64,000 nt of DNA, from assembly GCF_016862435.1 (NCBI RefSeq), contig NZ_BOMY01000022.1, forward strand, positions 310,001-374,000. Reading direction: 5' to 3'. This DNA is from Paractinoplanes tereljensis (lineage in GTDB: Bacteria > Actinomycetota > Actinomycetes > Mycobacteriales > Micromonosporaceae). The position numbers and the translations under genes were made by a program. Positions 1-9,076 of the stretch are shown one piece after another. The notes under the pieces are model-generated. The model saw only the letters and a list, made by a program, of their open reading frames with translations. It did no database searches and had not been told where the DNA came from. The stretch's first letter is position 1; every line of letters starts with the position of its first letter.

Positions 1-437
1 TGGTCGGAGATGAGGGCGCGGAGGAAGGCGACCCGCTGCTGCATGCCGCCGGAGAGCTGGTGCGGGTAGGACCGCTTGAAATCACCGAGCCCCACCTTCT
101 CCAGCCAGTCCCGGGCCAGTGCGAGATCCGATTTCCCGGCGATCTCACGGGCCAGGACGACGTTCTTCTCGATGGTTCGCCAGGGCATCAGGGCCGGTTG
201 CTGCGGCATGTAGCCGATGCGGCCTCGTCGCGCGGGCTCGCCGTTGATCTCGATGGTTCCGGACGACGGGGTGTGCACGCCGCCGATCAGGTGAAAGAGC
301 GTGCTCTTGCCGGATCCGCTCGGCCCGACGATGGAGGCGAACTCACCACGACCAACCGAAATGTCCAGATTTTTCAGGACTTCGAGATCCTGGAAACTGT
401 GGTTCAAGCCGGTAACGCTCAGGGCGTCAGCGCTCAC
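1..437 (-). CDS. ABC importer ATP-binding protein, ThiZ/SsuB-like (3' end outside window)
   Basis: Cytoplasmic ATPase that would power the adjacent permease and binding protein. The visible 145 residues show Walker A GPSGSGKST at about 38-46, a Q-loop near residue 79, and the ABC signature LSGGMQQR at about 128-135; Walker B and the H-loop lie beyond the window edge. The GTG start overlaps the end of the permease gene by 11 bp in another frame, indicating translational coupling in a binding protein-permease-ATPase operon. The family includes nitrate, sulfonate, taurine and thiamine-precursor importers; the binding protein points to a pyrimidine (thiamine precursor) substrate. Substrate is inferred, the ATPase assignment is certain. 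Confidence 0.93.
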   Translation of the reverse strand, partial: MSADALSVTGLNHSFQDLEVLKNLDISVGRGEFASIVGPSGSGKSTLFHLIGGVHTPSSGTIEINGEPARRGRIGYMPQQPALMPWRTIEKNVVLAREIAGKSDLALARDWLEKVGLGDFKRSYPHQLSGGMQQRVAFLRALISD

Positions 438-1173
438 GACGAACAACCAGCCTCTCCACCAGCAGGACCAGCCCGAACACCAGCAGGGCCAGGATGATCA
501 CGATGACGATCGCGACGAACAGGCGGTCCGCCCGGAACGCCGACTTCTGCACGATCATGTAGTGGCCGATGCCCTTGTCGCTGCCGAGCCACTCCGAGAT
601 GATCGCGCCGAAGACGCTGTAGGTCGCCGCGATCTTCAGCCCGGAGAACATCGTCGGCAGCGCGTTCGGCCACTGCAGCTTGGCGAACAACTGCCCGCGC
701 GAGGCGCCGCTCATCAGCAGGTAATCGGCGATCCGGGGGTCGCTGCGCCCGAGCCCGTCCAGCGTCGCGACGGCCACCGGGAAGAAGCAGACCAGGATGA
801 TCACCACCAGCTTGGGCGCCAGCCCGAACCCGAGCCAGACCACCAGCAGCGGCGCGATCGCGATGGTCGGCACGTTCTGGCTGATCACCAGCAGCGGGTA
901 GACCGCGGCCCGCAGGAACGGCACCAGGTGCAGCACGACCGCGATGAGCAGGCCGGCCGCCACCCCGGCGGCGAAGCCGTACAGGGTGAGCTCGGCGGTG
1001 GCCAGGGTGTGCGTGGTGAGCACCGAGCGCTGCTCGACCGCGGCGTCCCAGATGTCCTTCGGGCTGGGCAGCAACCAGGTGTCCACGCCGGAGACCGTGC
1101 AGTAGAGCTGCCAGCCGGCGATCAGCAGGATGAGCGTGATCGCCGGTGGCAGCGCCTTGCGCAGGGTGGTCAC
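427..1173 (-). CDS. ABC importer permease, ThiX/SsuC-like
   Basis: Inner-membrane permease of 248 residues with about six hydrophobic segments. The EAA-type coupling loop is visible (YLLMSGASRGQLFAKLQWP, then a GLKIA end), which is where the ATPase docks. I chose the GTG at 1173 because it overlaps the binding-protein stop as GTGA; a longer reading upstream would run through that gene. Length matches BPD_transp_1 permeases of the nitrate/taurine/pyrimidine group. It forms an operon with the genes either side and probably imports a small aromatic or pyrimidine compound. Confidence 0.93.
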   Translation of the reverse strand: MTTLRKALPPAITLILLIAGWQLYCTVSGVDTWLLPSPKDIWDAAVEQRSVLTTHTLATAELTLYGFAAGVAAGLLIAVVLHLVPFLRAAVYPLLVISQNVPTIAIAPLLVVWLGFGLAPKLVVIILVCFFPVAVATLDGLGRSDPRIADYLLMSGASRGQLFAKLQWPNALPTMFSGLKIAATYSVFGAIISEWLGSDKGIGHYMIVQKSAFRADRLFVAIVIVIILALLVFGLVLLVERLVVRRER

Positions 1174-2192
1174 GCCGCAGGCAGGAACTCGTTGGTGTAC
1201 GCCTTGGACGCGTCGACCTCCTTGCTGAGCACCTTCTGCTGGAACAGCCAGGCCGAGAAGTCGGTCCACACCGTGTCCTTCTGCTCACCCCAGCGCGCCG
1301 CGTCGTCGGTGTACCGCGGGCTCAGCCACTCCTGGCTCTTCTTGACCAGGGCGGCGTCGAGGTCGGGGGCCGCCTTGAGCAGGATCTCGGCCGACTCGGC
1401 GGCGTTCTTCCCGGCGTAGGTGTAACCCTCGGACACCGCCGCGGTGAACTCCTTCACCAGCGTCGGGTTGCTGGAGATCTGCTTCTCGTTGGTGATCAGG
1501 ATCGGGGTGTAGAAGTCGAGCGCCTTGTCGTAGTCCTTGACGTACTGGATGTTCAGCGCCTGGCCCTTGAGCTCGGCGTTGATCCCGTCCCAGCCGTAGA
1601 AGATCCACTCGAAGTCGATCCCCTTCTTGGTGGCGGTGAGGAAGTCGGCGTCGCCCACGTTCACCACCTTGACCTTGTCCGGGTCCCCGCCGTCCGCCTT
1701 GACCAGGGTCTTGAGCAGCGGCTCCTCGATCGGGCCGCCGTACCCGCCGTAGGTCTTGCCGGCGTACTGGGCGGGGCGGGTCAGGCCGCGGTCGTTGGGC
1801 GAGCCGAAGCCGGAGGTGTTGTGCTGGATGATCGCGGCGATCGAGACCAGCCCGGCCCCCTCGGCGCGGGCCTGGGTGAGCGACTCCTGGGCGCTGATCG
1901 CGAACGGGATCTTGTCCGCGGCCACCAGGGTGCTCGGGTCGGCGTCACCCGGCTGGACGATCTCCACGTCCAGGCCGTGCGCGGCGAAGAAGCCCTTGGA
2001 CTGGGCGACGTAGAGGCCGGTGTGGTTGGTGTTGGGCGTCCAGTCGAGGGAGATCTTGACCTTGGTCAGGGCCTGGCCGCTGGCCCCGGTGGCGGGTGCG
2101 TCGTCATCGTTGCCGCAGGCCGCGGTGGCCAGGGCCAGGGAGGCGGCCGCGAGGGTGGTCAGAACACGACGCCGGCTGATGGCGTTATTCAT
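1170..2192 (-). CDS. Solute-binding lipoprotein, NMT1/THI5 (ThiY)-like
   Basis: Extracytoplasmic binding protein of 340 residues. The N-terminus has a twin-arginine run (SRRR) followed by a hydrophobic stretch and lipobox ending at Cys26, so a Tat-exported lipoprotein is likely. The mature part opens with SLDWTPNTNHTGLYVA, a signature of THI5/ThiY proteins that bind HMP-type pyrimidines. The ATG at 2192 is chosen because the signal peptide starts there; the frame is open further upstream without homology. First gene of the importer operon. Upstream I looked for a TPP riboswitch and saw none; only a TGTATACA palindrome at 2236-2243 stands out. The ligand (thiamine precursor or related) is inferred from family. 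Confidence 0.9.
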   Translation of the reverse strand: MNNAISRRRVLTTLAAASLALATAACGNDDDAPATGASGQALTKVKISLDWTPNTNHTGLYVAQSKGFFAAHGLDVEIVQPGDADPSTLVAADKIPFAISAQESLTQARAEGAGLVSIAAIIQHNTSGFGSPNDRGLTRPAQYAGKTYGGYGGPIEEPLLKTLVKADGGDPDKVKVVNVGDADFLTATKKGIDFEWIFYGWDGINAELKGQALNIQYVKDYDKALDFYTPILITNEKQISSNPTLVKEFTAAVSEGYTYAGKNAAESAEILLKAAPDLDAALVKKSQEWLSPRYTDDAARWGEQKDTVWTDFSAWLFQQKVLSKEVDASKAYTNEFLPAA

Positions 2193-2359
2193 GAGGGCGA
2201 CTTTCGTTTGCGGTGATTTCTGCACGAAATTTAGGTGTATACAGCTGACTCCACCAGGCAAAAGTGACCCGCATTACATACTGTTCCCACATATCAGACT
2301 GGCTTCATAGGAATAACTCGATGTTGACCCGGGCCGCGCTCGCTGCGCCGCTGGCCCCC

Positions 2360-2902
2360 TCAGGCCAACTTCGGGACGCGCCCGCCAGTGGCCACATTTG
2401 TGGGCTTTGCAGCCCTAGCCGCCAACACAGAATCACAGAAGGCCACAAAACCGGGCGCATAAAACGTCCGAACCGTCGGCCACAGATCGGCGAACTCCGG
2501 TATTTCCAGATCCGTGACTACGACATTCTTCCAAGCCCCCCAGAACTCATTCGCCAAGAATCCTGATTCATAGTTCAAGAAGTTCAACTGGTGAATATCC
2601 ATCCTGGTCAAGACATACAGGCTGCGCTTGTTATTCTCGTACGCAGACGTCGGATACCCTCGCGATGAGAGGTACCATTCGAGCAATTCAGGATCGTCCC
2701 GAAAGAACTCGGCGCGATGATCAGTCTGGTTCCGAGTCAGCGCGATTTGCGCATTCTGCGCCAGCGAATCAGCAACGTGCCTGCTTTGGGTGGCCGAGAA
2801 TCGCGTCTGCTGGACCATGGCGCGCGTTTGAACCGCGCTCGCGAAGAGGGCCAGGGCGACGAGCGGAAGGGAGAGAGTCTGCGCCCAATCAGCGACATTC
2901 AT
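2360..2902 (-). CDS. Hypothetical membrane-anchored protein (possibly DUF6082-like)
   Basis: Protein of 180 residues. An N-terminal hydrophobic segment (about residues 9-25, LSLPLVALALFASAV) is followed by a Q/T/R-rich helix and a soluble domain with the motif FRDDPELLEWYL and many aromatic residues (HQLNFLNYESGFLANEFWGAW). This recalls the actinobacterial DUF6082 group of small membrane-tethered proteins, but I cannot verify that. Base composition is visibly lower in G+C than its neighbours, with AAT, ATT and AAC codons, which could mean recent transfer. No function is assigned. It stands alone, pointing away from the VanW gene. Confidence 0.7.
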   Translation of the reverse strand: MNVADWAQTLSLPLVALALFASAVQTRAMVQQTRFSATQSRHVADSLAQNAQIALTRNQTDHRAEFFRDDPELLEWYLSSRGYPTSAYENNKRSLYVLTRMDIHQLNFLNYESGFLANEFWGAWKNVVVTDLEIPEFADLWPTVRTFYAPGFVAFCDSVLAARAAKPTNVATGGRVPKLA

Positions 2903-3128
2903 GGCCTCATGATACGGAAAGACACAAGGCCATCACTCTCAGTAATGCACGCCATCGACAGACTGGCCATACGTCACGCTGTGATCGCGACCGCAGACGA
3001 TGGATGCCGGTCGCTGGCATGATCACTCGATCGAGGGCGCGACTGCGTCACGTTTGCCATGACGGAGTTGCACCATTAGCGCCATATACACGGTCGCCCG
3101 ACGGAAGCCGTACGGGAAGCTTCTGATT

Positions 3129-4301
3129 TTGATCGTCGCCGTTGTCGTGATCGTCGTGGGGGCGGTGGTCGCGATCAAGATGATGCGGCGGCCCGAGCTG
3201 ACGCCGAGCGGGCGGACCATCGCCGGGGTCCCGGTCGGCGGGCTGGACGAGAAGAAGGTCCGGGCGGCGGTCGAGTCGCAGGTGCGCGCCCGGGTCGAGC
3301 AACCGGTCACCGTGCAGGTCACCGGGACGGATGCGACGTTCACCATCAATCCGGTGGCGGCCGGCCTCGCCCTCGACGTCGCCGCGACCGTCCGCGCCGC
3401 GTTCGCCGCCTCGGGCGACGCGGTCGTCATCACCGACGCGGCCGAGCTGCGGGCGGCCCTGTCCGCGCACCGCGAGGCGGCCACCGACACCGTGGTGAAG
3501 CTGGCCACCCCGGTGCCACGGCTGGAGGCCAAGGGCGACGCCTCGTTCACCTCCTCGACCAAGGGCGTGCAGCGCACCGAGGGCACCGCCGGCTGGAGCA
3601 TCGACCCGGCCTCGGCCGCTCCCGCCGTGGTGGCAGCGGTCCAGGCCGGCCGGCCCGAAGCGTCGGTAGCCGGCACCACGACCGCGCCCGGCGGCGACCT
3701 GGCCGGCGTGAACCAGCTGATCGGCACGTTCACCACGTACCACCCCTGCTGCGCGCCCCGGGTAACAAACATCCACCTGATCGCGAAGATCGTCGACGGC
3801 ACGGTCATCGCCCCCGGCACGACGTTCTCGCTCAACGAGAAGGTCGGCGAGCGCACCCGCGACCGCGGCTTCGTGCCCGCCCCCGCGATCGTGACCGGCG
3901 AGCTGGAGGACCAGATCGGCGGCGGCATCTCGCAGTTCTCCACCACGCTGTTCAACTCGGCCTGGTTCGCCGGCCTGCCGATCCTGAAGCACCAGCCGCA
4001 CAGCAAGTACATCTCGCGCTACCCGCCCGGCCGCGAGGCCACCCTCGACTGGGGCAACATCGACCAGGTGATCCGCAACGACACGGCGGCCCCGGTGGTG
4101 ATCCGCACGGCGACCACCGACACGTCGGTGACGGTCGCCCTCTACGGCAGCACCGGCAAGCGCAAGGTCGTCTCGGAGACCGGCCCGCGCAGCCCAGGCA
4201 CCGACGGCGGCTTCAGCATCCGAGTAACCAGAACCGTCTACGACGACGGCGCCGAAACCGGCACAACCACCCTCCGCTGGCGCTACACGGGCCTGGACTG
4301 A
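3129..4301 (+). CDS. VanW family protein with peptidoglycan-binding-like domain
   Basis: Membrane-anchored extracytoplasmic protein of 390 residues. It begins with a hydrophobic anchor, continues with a PG_binding_4-type domain (about 50-170), and ends with a VanW domain in which GERTRDRGFVPAP, GGGISQFSTTLFNSAWFAGL and SRYPPGREATLDWG are diagnostic. VanW proteins occur in some vancomycin-resistance clusters but their biochemical role is unknown; no vanHAX genes are nearby. The start is a TTG with GGGAAG nine bases upstream. The frame stays open to 3063 without a better start codon, so the true N-terminus could be slightly longer (TVARRKPYGK before the anchor). Confidence 0.88.
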   Translation: MIVAVVVIVVGAVVAIKMMRRPELTPSGRTIAGVPVGGLDEKKVRAAVESQVRARVEQPVTVQVTGTDATFTINPVAAGLALDVAATVRAAFAASGDAVVITDAAELRAALSAHREAATDTVVKLATPVPRLEAKGDASFTSSTKGVQRTEGTAGWSIDPASAAPAVVAAVQAGRPEASVAGTTTAPGGDLAGVNQLIGTFTTYHPCCAPRVTNIHLIAKIVDGTVIAPGTTFSLNEKVGERTRDRGFVPAPAIVTGELEDQIGGGISQFSTTLFNSAWFAGLPILKHQPHSKYISRYPPGREATLDWGNIDQVIRNDTAAPVVIRTATTDTSVTVALYGSTGKRKVVSETGPRSPGTDGGFSIRVTRTVYDDGAETGTTTLRWRYTGLD

Positions 4302-4302
4302 C

Positions 4303-4438
4303 GCTTGCTTCGCCGGGCGGTCCGCTTACGCTCCTTTTCGGATACGCCGTAGGAGCAGTCCCGTGGCACGCGGTCCCGCTGAGCGGTGCTCACCCTCCGC
4401 GCGCCCGCATCCGGGCGGGCCCGGCCCAAGACGCTGGC
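4303..4438 (+). repeat. Dispersed 3'-flanking repeat, copy A
   Basis: Core 4343-4438 begins TACGCCGTAGG, contains GTCCCGTGGCAC and CGGTCCCGCTG, then a CCCGCATCCGGGCGGG mini-hairpin and ends near AAGACGC. A left arm at 4303-4342 reads GCTTGCTTCGCC..GGCGGTCCGC..CTCCTTTTCGGA. It starts 42 bp after the vanW-like stop codon and is in the same orientation as that gene. Related copies are at 5177-5270, 8751-8845 and 22119-22212. Confidence 0.8.
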
Positions 4439-4858
4439 ATTTGCCCGCCCCCGCCGCGCGCCGCGCCGCACGCACCCCGACCAAACACGCCGGCCCACCG
4501 CCCACACCGCCCTGCGCCGCGACGCACGCACCCGACCCAACACGCCGGGGCGCTGCCCGTCCCGAGCGCCGCGACGCGCTAACCAATCCGAGTCGACCGA
4601 CTGCCGAAACACGCCGCTCCGCCGGAAAGCCCCTGCACCTTCAGCCGTTGCGGCGCGGCCCAGCCCACCGCCGATTTGCAGCTGCAGTCCACGCGTTCAC
4701 GACTTCCGCATGGTGGACCATCGCTCTCGGATCCTGAGTCGGCGCCCCGTATCGCAGGCATGGTCCCGCTTGGTGGACAGCGCTCCCACCTGCTGAGCCC
4801 TGCGCAAGCAGAAGAGCATGACATGCCGTATAAATCGCCCGCCAGCTTCCAACGCAGG

Positions 4859-4912
4859 TCAGATCTTGTCAATTTCACCCCCCGCTCGTTGCTCAACCGC
4901 TCCAAGATCTGA
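4859..4912. repeat. Inverted repeat, GATCTTG...CAAGATC family
   Basis: Perfect 10-bp arms TCAGATCTTG (4859-4868) and CAAGATCTGA (4903-4912) with a 34-nt loop. The same arm core occurs as longer hairpins at 36066-36112 and 51335-51382, suggesting a small intergenic repeat family. Confidence 0.6.
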
Positions 4913-5176
4913 AGCTGATCGCGGAACGGGCGGGCGAGGCGAAGCGCGAGACGAGGCGGGACTCGAGGCCCGTGGACGCGAGACGCCCACCTGAATCAAC
5001 GGCTGGCTGGAGCGGTGACGCCGCCGTCCACCCGACGCAAGCACCCCGCACCGCTCCGCAGCGCTCCTGCCGCCCAAGGCCCCAGCGCCACGGCACGAGG
5101 CACGAGGCAGCCCGCGGGCTGCAGACCGCGGGCGGCGGGCGTCTTGGGCCGGGCCTGCCCGGATGCGGGCGGTGGC

Positions 5177-5270
5177 CGGCGTCTTGGGCCGGGCCCGCCC
5201 GGATGCGGGCCCGCGGAGAGTGAGTGCCGCCCAGCGGGACCGCGTGCCACGGGACCGGGCCTACGGCGTA
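5177..5270 (-). repeat. Dispersed 3'-flanking repeat, copy B
   Basis: On the minus strand this reads TACGCCGTAGGCCCGGTCCC and continues through CCCGCATCCGGGCGGG to GACGCCGG. It begins 14 bp past the stop of the minus-strand patatin gene, so it is again in the orientation of the gene it follows. The terminal part is repeated once more at about 5136-5170. Confidence 0.8.
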
Positions 5271-5283
5271 CTGGGAAAGGCAG

Positions 5284-6147
5284 TTAATAGCCTGCGTCGT
5301 CCAAGGCCTTGGTGGCCAGCTCTCGGCCCAGGGCGACCATCGCGGCAGCGTGGTGGAAGTCCAGGACGCCGCTTGCCGTCACCGGGACGGCTATGTGCAC
5401 GTCGGGTGGTAGGCCGGCCATGCGGTAGCGGGCGATCATGTCCTGCATCGCGTCCAGCGAGTTCATGATCACGTCGCTCAAACGCATCTCGGGCGGCATC
5501 GGCTCGGCCGCTCGGGCGTGCCGCAGGCGGCCCAGCCAGTCGGCCGAGCGGGTGCGCTTCGCCGCCGCGCGGATCGGGGCGGCCGACTCGTGGCCGGGGC
5601 GGCGGGCCAGCAGCGAGACGGCGACCGTCAGGTCGGCGGGGACCGACGCGGTCGGCTCGATCGGCACCGGGTTGAGCAGGCCGCCGTCGGCCAGCACCCG
5701 GCCGTCGGCGACGACCGGCGTGATCAGGCCGGGGATGGCGATCGACGCCCGGATCGCCGAGCGCAGCAGGCCCTTCTGGAACCACACCTCGCGGCGGCTG
5801 GTGATGTCGGTGGCCACCGCGGTGTACGGGATCGGCAGGTCCTCGATCAGCGCGTCGTCCAGGAAGCTGTCCAGGTGGTCGATCAGCCGGTCGGCGGCCA
5901 GCACGCCGGCCAGCGCCCACTTCGGGTCGAGCAGGCGCAGCACGTCGCGCTGTTTGAGGCTGGTCGCCCACTCGGTGAACTCCTTCAGGCGCCCGGCCGC
6001 CATCACCCCGCCGACCAGGGCGCCCATCGACGAGCCGGCGACCGTGACGACCTCGAAGCCCCGCTCGTCGAGCACCTGAATGACCCCGATGTGGGCAAAC
6101 CCCCGCGCACCACCGGAACCCAGCGCGAGCGCGACCCGTCGAGACAC
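5284..6147 (-). CDS. Patatin-like phospholipase, RssA type
   Basis: Serine lipid acyl hydrolase of 287 residues with a Ser-Asp dyad. Visible motifs are the oxyanion loop GSGGARG (10-16), the nucleophile elbow GSSMG with Ser40, and the DGG catalytic Asp at residue 154. No signal peptide is present, so it is cytosolic or membrane-peripheral. Length and motif spacing match bacterial RssA/YchK patatins. It is divergent from the STAND protein gene with about 60 bp between the starts. The substrate is not deducible. The stop is followed by repeat copy B. Confidence 0.92.
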   Translation of the reverse strand: MSRRVALALGSGGARGFAHIGVIQVLDERGFEVVTVAGSSMGALVGGVMAAGRLKEFTEWATSLKQRDVLRLLDPKWALAGVLAADRLIDHLDSFLDDALIEDLPIPYTAVATDITSRREVWFQKGLLRSAIRASIAIPGLITPVVADGRVLADGGLLNPVPIEPTASVPADLTVAVSLLARRPGHESAAPIRAAAKRTRSADWLGRLRHARAAEPMPPEMRLSDVIMNSLDAMQDMIARYRMAGLPPDVHIAVPVTASGVLDFHHAAAMVALGRELATKALDDAGY

Positions 6148-6207
6148 GATCCGATGCTAGTGCCCGATAGTCTCGGACGGCTCGAATCCTGCGGAGGGGC
6201 GATTCCC

Positions 6208-8760
6208 ATGGATGCGTTCGCGGCGCCGCCCGACCCCGGGCCGGCCGGTAACGTCGATGACCTGGTGGAACGGCTGCGGCTGTTGAAGATCTGGGGCGGT
6301 GATCCGTCGTACGAGATGATCAAGGAGCGGGTCAACGCGGCCTGGACCGGCGCCGGGCGGCCGGCCGGTGAGCTGGCCCGGCGGTCGACGGTGGCCAGCT
6401 GCTTCCAGCCGGGCCGGCGGCGGCTGAACACCGACCTGGTCATCGCGGTGGTCGAGGCGCTGCACCCGGACGCCGGATATGTCGCGCAGTGGCGACAGTC
6501 GCTGCGGGTGGTCGGCGGCGAGATCGCGGCGGTGTCCCAGGTGCGGGTGCAGGACTCGCTGCCGCCCGACCTGCCCGACTTCACCGGCCGGGTGGCCGAT
6601 CTGGATCAGCTGCGGGCGGCCGCGCAGGTCGGCGACGCCGTGGTGATCTCGGCGCTGGAGGGCATGGCCGGGGTCGGCAAGACCCAGCTCGCCGTCCACG
6701 CCGGACATCAGCTGGCTTTTGAAAAAACCTTCGATCGGGTGCTGTTCGTCAACCTGCGCGGCTTCCATCCCGACCCGGCCCAGCCGCCCGCCGACCCGGC
6801 CGCCGTTCTTGACGGCTTCCTGCGCCTGCTCGGTATGCCCGGCCACCGCATCCCGTTCGAGCTGGACGCCCGCACCGACGCCTACCGGTCCCGGCTGGCC
6901 GGGCTGCGGGCGCTGGTGGTGCTGGACAACGCGGCCACCGCCGAGCAGGTCCGGCCGCTGCTGCCCGAGGTGCCGGGCTGTCTGACCCTGATCACCAGCC
7001 GGCACCGCCTCACCGACCTGCGCCGGGCCGACCACCTCGCGGTGGACGTGTTCACGATGCCGGAGGCCCTCGCCTTCCTGGCCGCCGCGGTGCCGGGGGT
7101 GCCGGCCGGCACCGACCCGGACGCCGCCGCCCGGATCGCCGAGCGCTGCGGCTGCCTGCCGCTGGCCCTGAGCCTGATCGCCGGGCACATCCGCAAGACG
7201 CCGGGCTGGACCCTGACCGACCACGCCGACCGGCTCGACGAGCGCCGCGACGAACGCCGGATGGACTCCGGCGTGCAGCTCAGCCTCGACCTGTCCTATC
7301 AGGACCTGCCGGCCGCGCCGCAACGGCTGCTGCGCCTGCTGGCGCTGCATCCGGGGCAGGACTTCGACGGGTACGCCGCGGCCGCCCTGGCCGGCACCGA
7401 CCTCCCGGCCGCGCTGACCCGGCTGGCCGGACTGCGCGACGACCATCTGCTGCAGGAGTCCACGCCGGGCCGGTACACGTTCCACGACCTGGTCCGGGCC
7501 TACGCCACCGACCGGGCCCACGACGAGGACGCGCCGGGCGACCGCCGGGCCGCGCTGACCCGGCTGTTCGACCACTTCCTGGCCACCGCCGGGGCGGCGA
7601 TGAACGCGCTGTACCCGGCCGAGGCCCACCGCCGCCCGCCGCTCTCGGTGGCCGGCACCCCGGGCCCCGACCTGACCGACCCGGACGCCGCCGTCGGCTG
7701 GCTGGACACCGAACGCCCCACCCTGGTCGCGGTGGCCGGCCACGGCTCGACCACCATGCTGGCGCAGACCCTGTCCCGCTACCTGAACAACGGCTACTAC
7801 ACCGACGCGCTGACCCTGCACGGCCTCGCTCACCGGGTCGCCCGGGCCGGCGGCGACCGCACCGGGCAGGCGCACGCCCTGGCCGGCCTGGGCTTCGCGC
7901 ACCTGTGCCTGGGCCGCACCGGCCCCGCGGCTGAGGAGTTCCAGCAGGCCCACGACCTGTTCCAGCTGACCGGCAATCCGTCCGGGCAGGCTCGTACCCT
8001 GTTCAACCTGGGCAGCATCGAACTGCAGGCGGGCCGGTACGCGGCGGTCGTCGACTACATGGCCCGGGCGCTGACCTTCTACCGGCAGAGCGGCGACCGC
8101 TCCGGCGAGGCGGTCGCCCTGAACGGCCTCGGCCTCGCCACCGAACGCCTGGGCCGCCTCCCGGAGGCCATCGACCACCTGCGCCAAGCGCTGGAACTGG
8201 CCCGGGAGACCGGAAACCGGCGCGGCGAGTCGATCGCCCTGCACACCCTGGGCGAGTTGGAGACGCGCACCGGCGAGTACGGCCCGGCCGCCGACCACCT
8301 CGACCACGCCCTGATCCTGGAACGGCAGCTGGGCAACCGCCCCGGCGAGGCCGGCACCCTGGACAGCCTCGGTGCACTGCACACCCGCCTGGGCCGGCGC
8401 GACCAGGCGACCGACTATCACCGGCAGGCGCTGACCATCTTCCGCGAGACCGGCCACCAGGAGGGCGAGGCGTGGGCGCTGAACGGCCTGGGCGAAGCCG
8501 CCGAGCCGGCCGACGCGATCACCTTCCACACCGAGGCCCTGACCATCGCCACCGACATCGGCGCCGGCGCCCAGCGGGCCCGCGCCCAGGCGGGTCTGGG
8601 CCAGGCCCATCAGGCGCTCGGCGACCAAAACGAGGCACGGACACACTTCGAGCAGGCCTTGGCCGGCTACACCACTCTCGGCCTCCCCGAGGCCGATCAG
8701 ATCCGCACCCACCTGGCCGGCATAAACGACATCAAAGATCCGGTGATAAGTACGCCGTAG
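6208..8760 (+). CDS. STAND ATPase: helical N-domain, NB-ARC, TPR repeats
   Basis: Regulatory or signalling ATPase of 850 residues. The N-terminal ~115 residues are helical and resemble the XRE/HTH-like adaptor found before NB-ARC in actinobacteria (HTH identity uncertain). NB-ARC follows: Walker A GMAGVGKT at 152-159, Walker B-like ALVVLDNA, and a GCLPLAL motif. From about residue 535 to the end there are at least six TPR units, each with the pattern R.GEA..L..LG. There is no BTAD domain, so it is AfsR-like without being a SARP, and no obvious enzymatic effector. The ATG at 6208 follows GGAGGGG; the frame is open further upstream only opposite the patatin gene. The last three codons and the stop are part of repeat copy C. 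Confidence 0.88.
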   Translation: MDAFAAPPDPGPAGNVDDLVERLRLLKIWGGDPSYEMIKERVNAAWTGAGRPAGELARRSTVASCFQPGRRRLNTDLVIAVVEALHPDAGYVAQWRQSLRVVGGEIAAVSQVRVQDSLPPDLPDFTGRVADLDQLRAAAQVGDAVVISALEGMAGVGKTQLAVHAGHQLAFEKTFDRVLFVNLRGFHPDPAQPPADPAAVLDGFLRLLGMPGHRIPFELDARTDAYRSRLAGLRALVVLDNAATAEQVRPLLPEVPGCLTLITSRHRLTDLRRADHLAVDVFTMPEALAFLAAAVPGVPAGTDPDAAARIAERCGCLPLALSLIAGHIRKTPGWTLTDHADRLDERRDERRMDSGVQLSLDLSYQDLPAAPQRLLRLLALHPGQDFDGYAAAALAGTDLPAALTRLAGLRDDHLLQESTPGRYTFHDLVRAYATDRAHDEDAPGDRRAALTRLFDHFLATAGAAMNALYPAEAHRRPPLSVAGTPGPDLTDPDAAVGWLDTERPTLVAVAGHGSTTMLAQTLSRYLNNGYYTDALTLHGLAHRVARAGGDRTGQAHALAGLGFAHLCLGRTGPAAEEFQQAHDLFQLTGNPSGQARTLFNLGSIELQAGRYAAVVDYMARALTFYRQSGDRSGEAVALNGLGLATERLGRLPEAIDHLRQALELARETGNRRGESIALHTLGELETRTGEYGPAADHLDHALILERQLGNRPGEAGTLDSLGALHTRLGRRDQATDYHRQALTIFRETGHQEGEAWALNGLGEAAEPADAITFHTEALTIATDIGAGAQRARAQAGLGQAHQALGDQNEARTHFEQALAGYTTLGLPEADQIRTHLAGINDIKDPVISTP

Positions 8761-8845
8761 GCCCGGTCCCGCGACACTCGGTCCCGCTGGCCGGCACTCG
8801 CCCTCCGCGCGCCCGCATCCGGGCGGGCCCGGCCCAAGACGCCGG
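8751..8845 (+). repeat. Dispersed 3'-flanking repeat, copy C (supplies a stop codon)
   Basis: The core starts TACGCCGTAGG at 8751. Read in frame its first ten bases give the last codons ACG CCG and the TAG stop of the STAND gene. It continues with GGTCCCGC and CGGTCCCGCTGG and the CCCGCATCCGGGCGGG hairpin. An inverted copy of the arm seen at copy A follows at about 8858-8931 (GTATCCGAAAAGGAG ... GCGAAGCAAGC), with about 25 extra bases inside it. Confidence 0.8.
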
Positions 8846-9076
8846 CCACCGCCCGAGCCCGCCGTATCCGAAAAGGAGGGCGAGAGGACCGCCTGCGTGG
8901 CGCCGGAGGAGGTCGGCCTTGCGAAGCAAGCACCAGTCGAGTCCGGAGGCCGAGGAGATCGGCGCCAAGCCGGTTTGACATCCATAGATCTCGATATATA
9001 GCTTCGGGGGCAACCTTCCGCCGAGCCGACCCCCACCATCGGCCCACTCCTGCGGTGCGTACCAAAGGAGTGAGGC
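8761..9076. other. Intergenic gap holding repeat C, its inverted arm and a promoter
   Basis: No gene. It holds the body of repeat copy C, an inverted arm piece (about 8858-8931), and an AT-rich promoter zone (8971-9003) for the secreted pectin operon that begins at 9077. Confidence 0.7.
8975..9002 (+). promoter_or_regulatory. Sigma70-type promoter of the pectin operon
   Basis: Perfect -35 TTGACA (8975-8980), 16-bp spacer, -10 TATAGC (8997-9002), in an AT-rich island within very GC-rich DNA. The first gene starts at 9077 after AAAGGAG. A leader of roughly 65 nt is predicted. Confidence 0.6.

Larger units (their letters stand above)
4302..5283. other. Noncoding gap between convergent vanW-like and patatin genes
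   Basis: About 980 bp between two convergent genes. I find no reading frame with coding character. The left end carries repeat copy A, the right end repeat copy B in the opposite orientation, so both genes run into the same element. The middle (about 4440-4850) is a C-rich, A/C-skewed stretch. A 10-bp perfect inverted repeat lies at 4859-4912. A short tandem piece of the repeat (GGCGTCTTGGGCCGGGC) is duplicated at about 5138 and 5178. Confidence 0.7.

Noticed and set aside
2193..2359. TPP riboswitch upstream of the ThiY-like operon
   Set aside because: Expected from the inferred substrate, but none of the conserved thi-box blocks (CTGAGA, ACCTGATCTGG-like) are present.
4770..4790. Second CebR-like box (GGACAGCGCTCCCA)
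   Set aside because: Only one half matches and no gene starts downstream of it.
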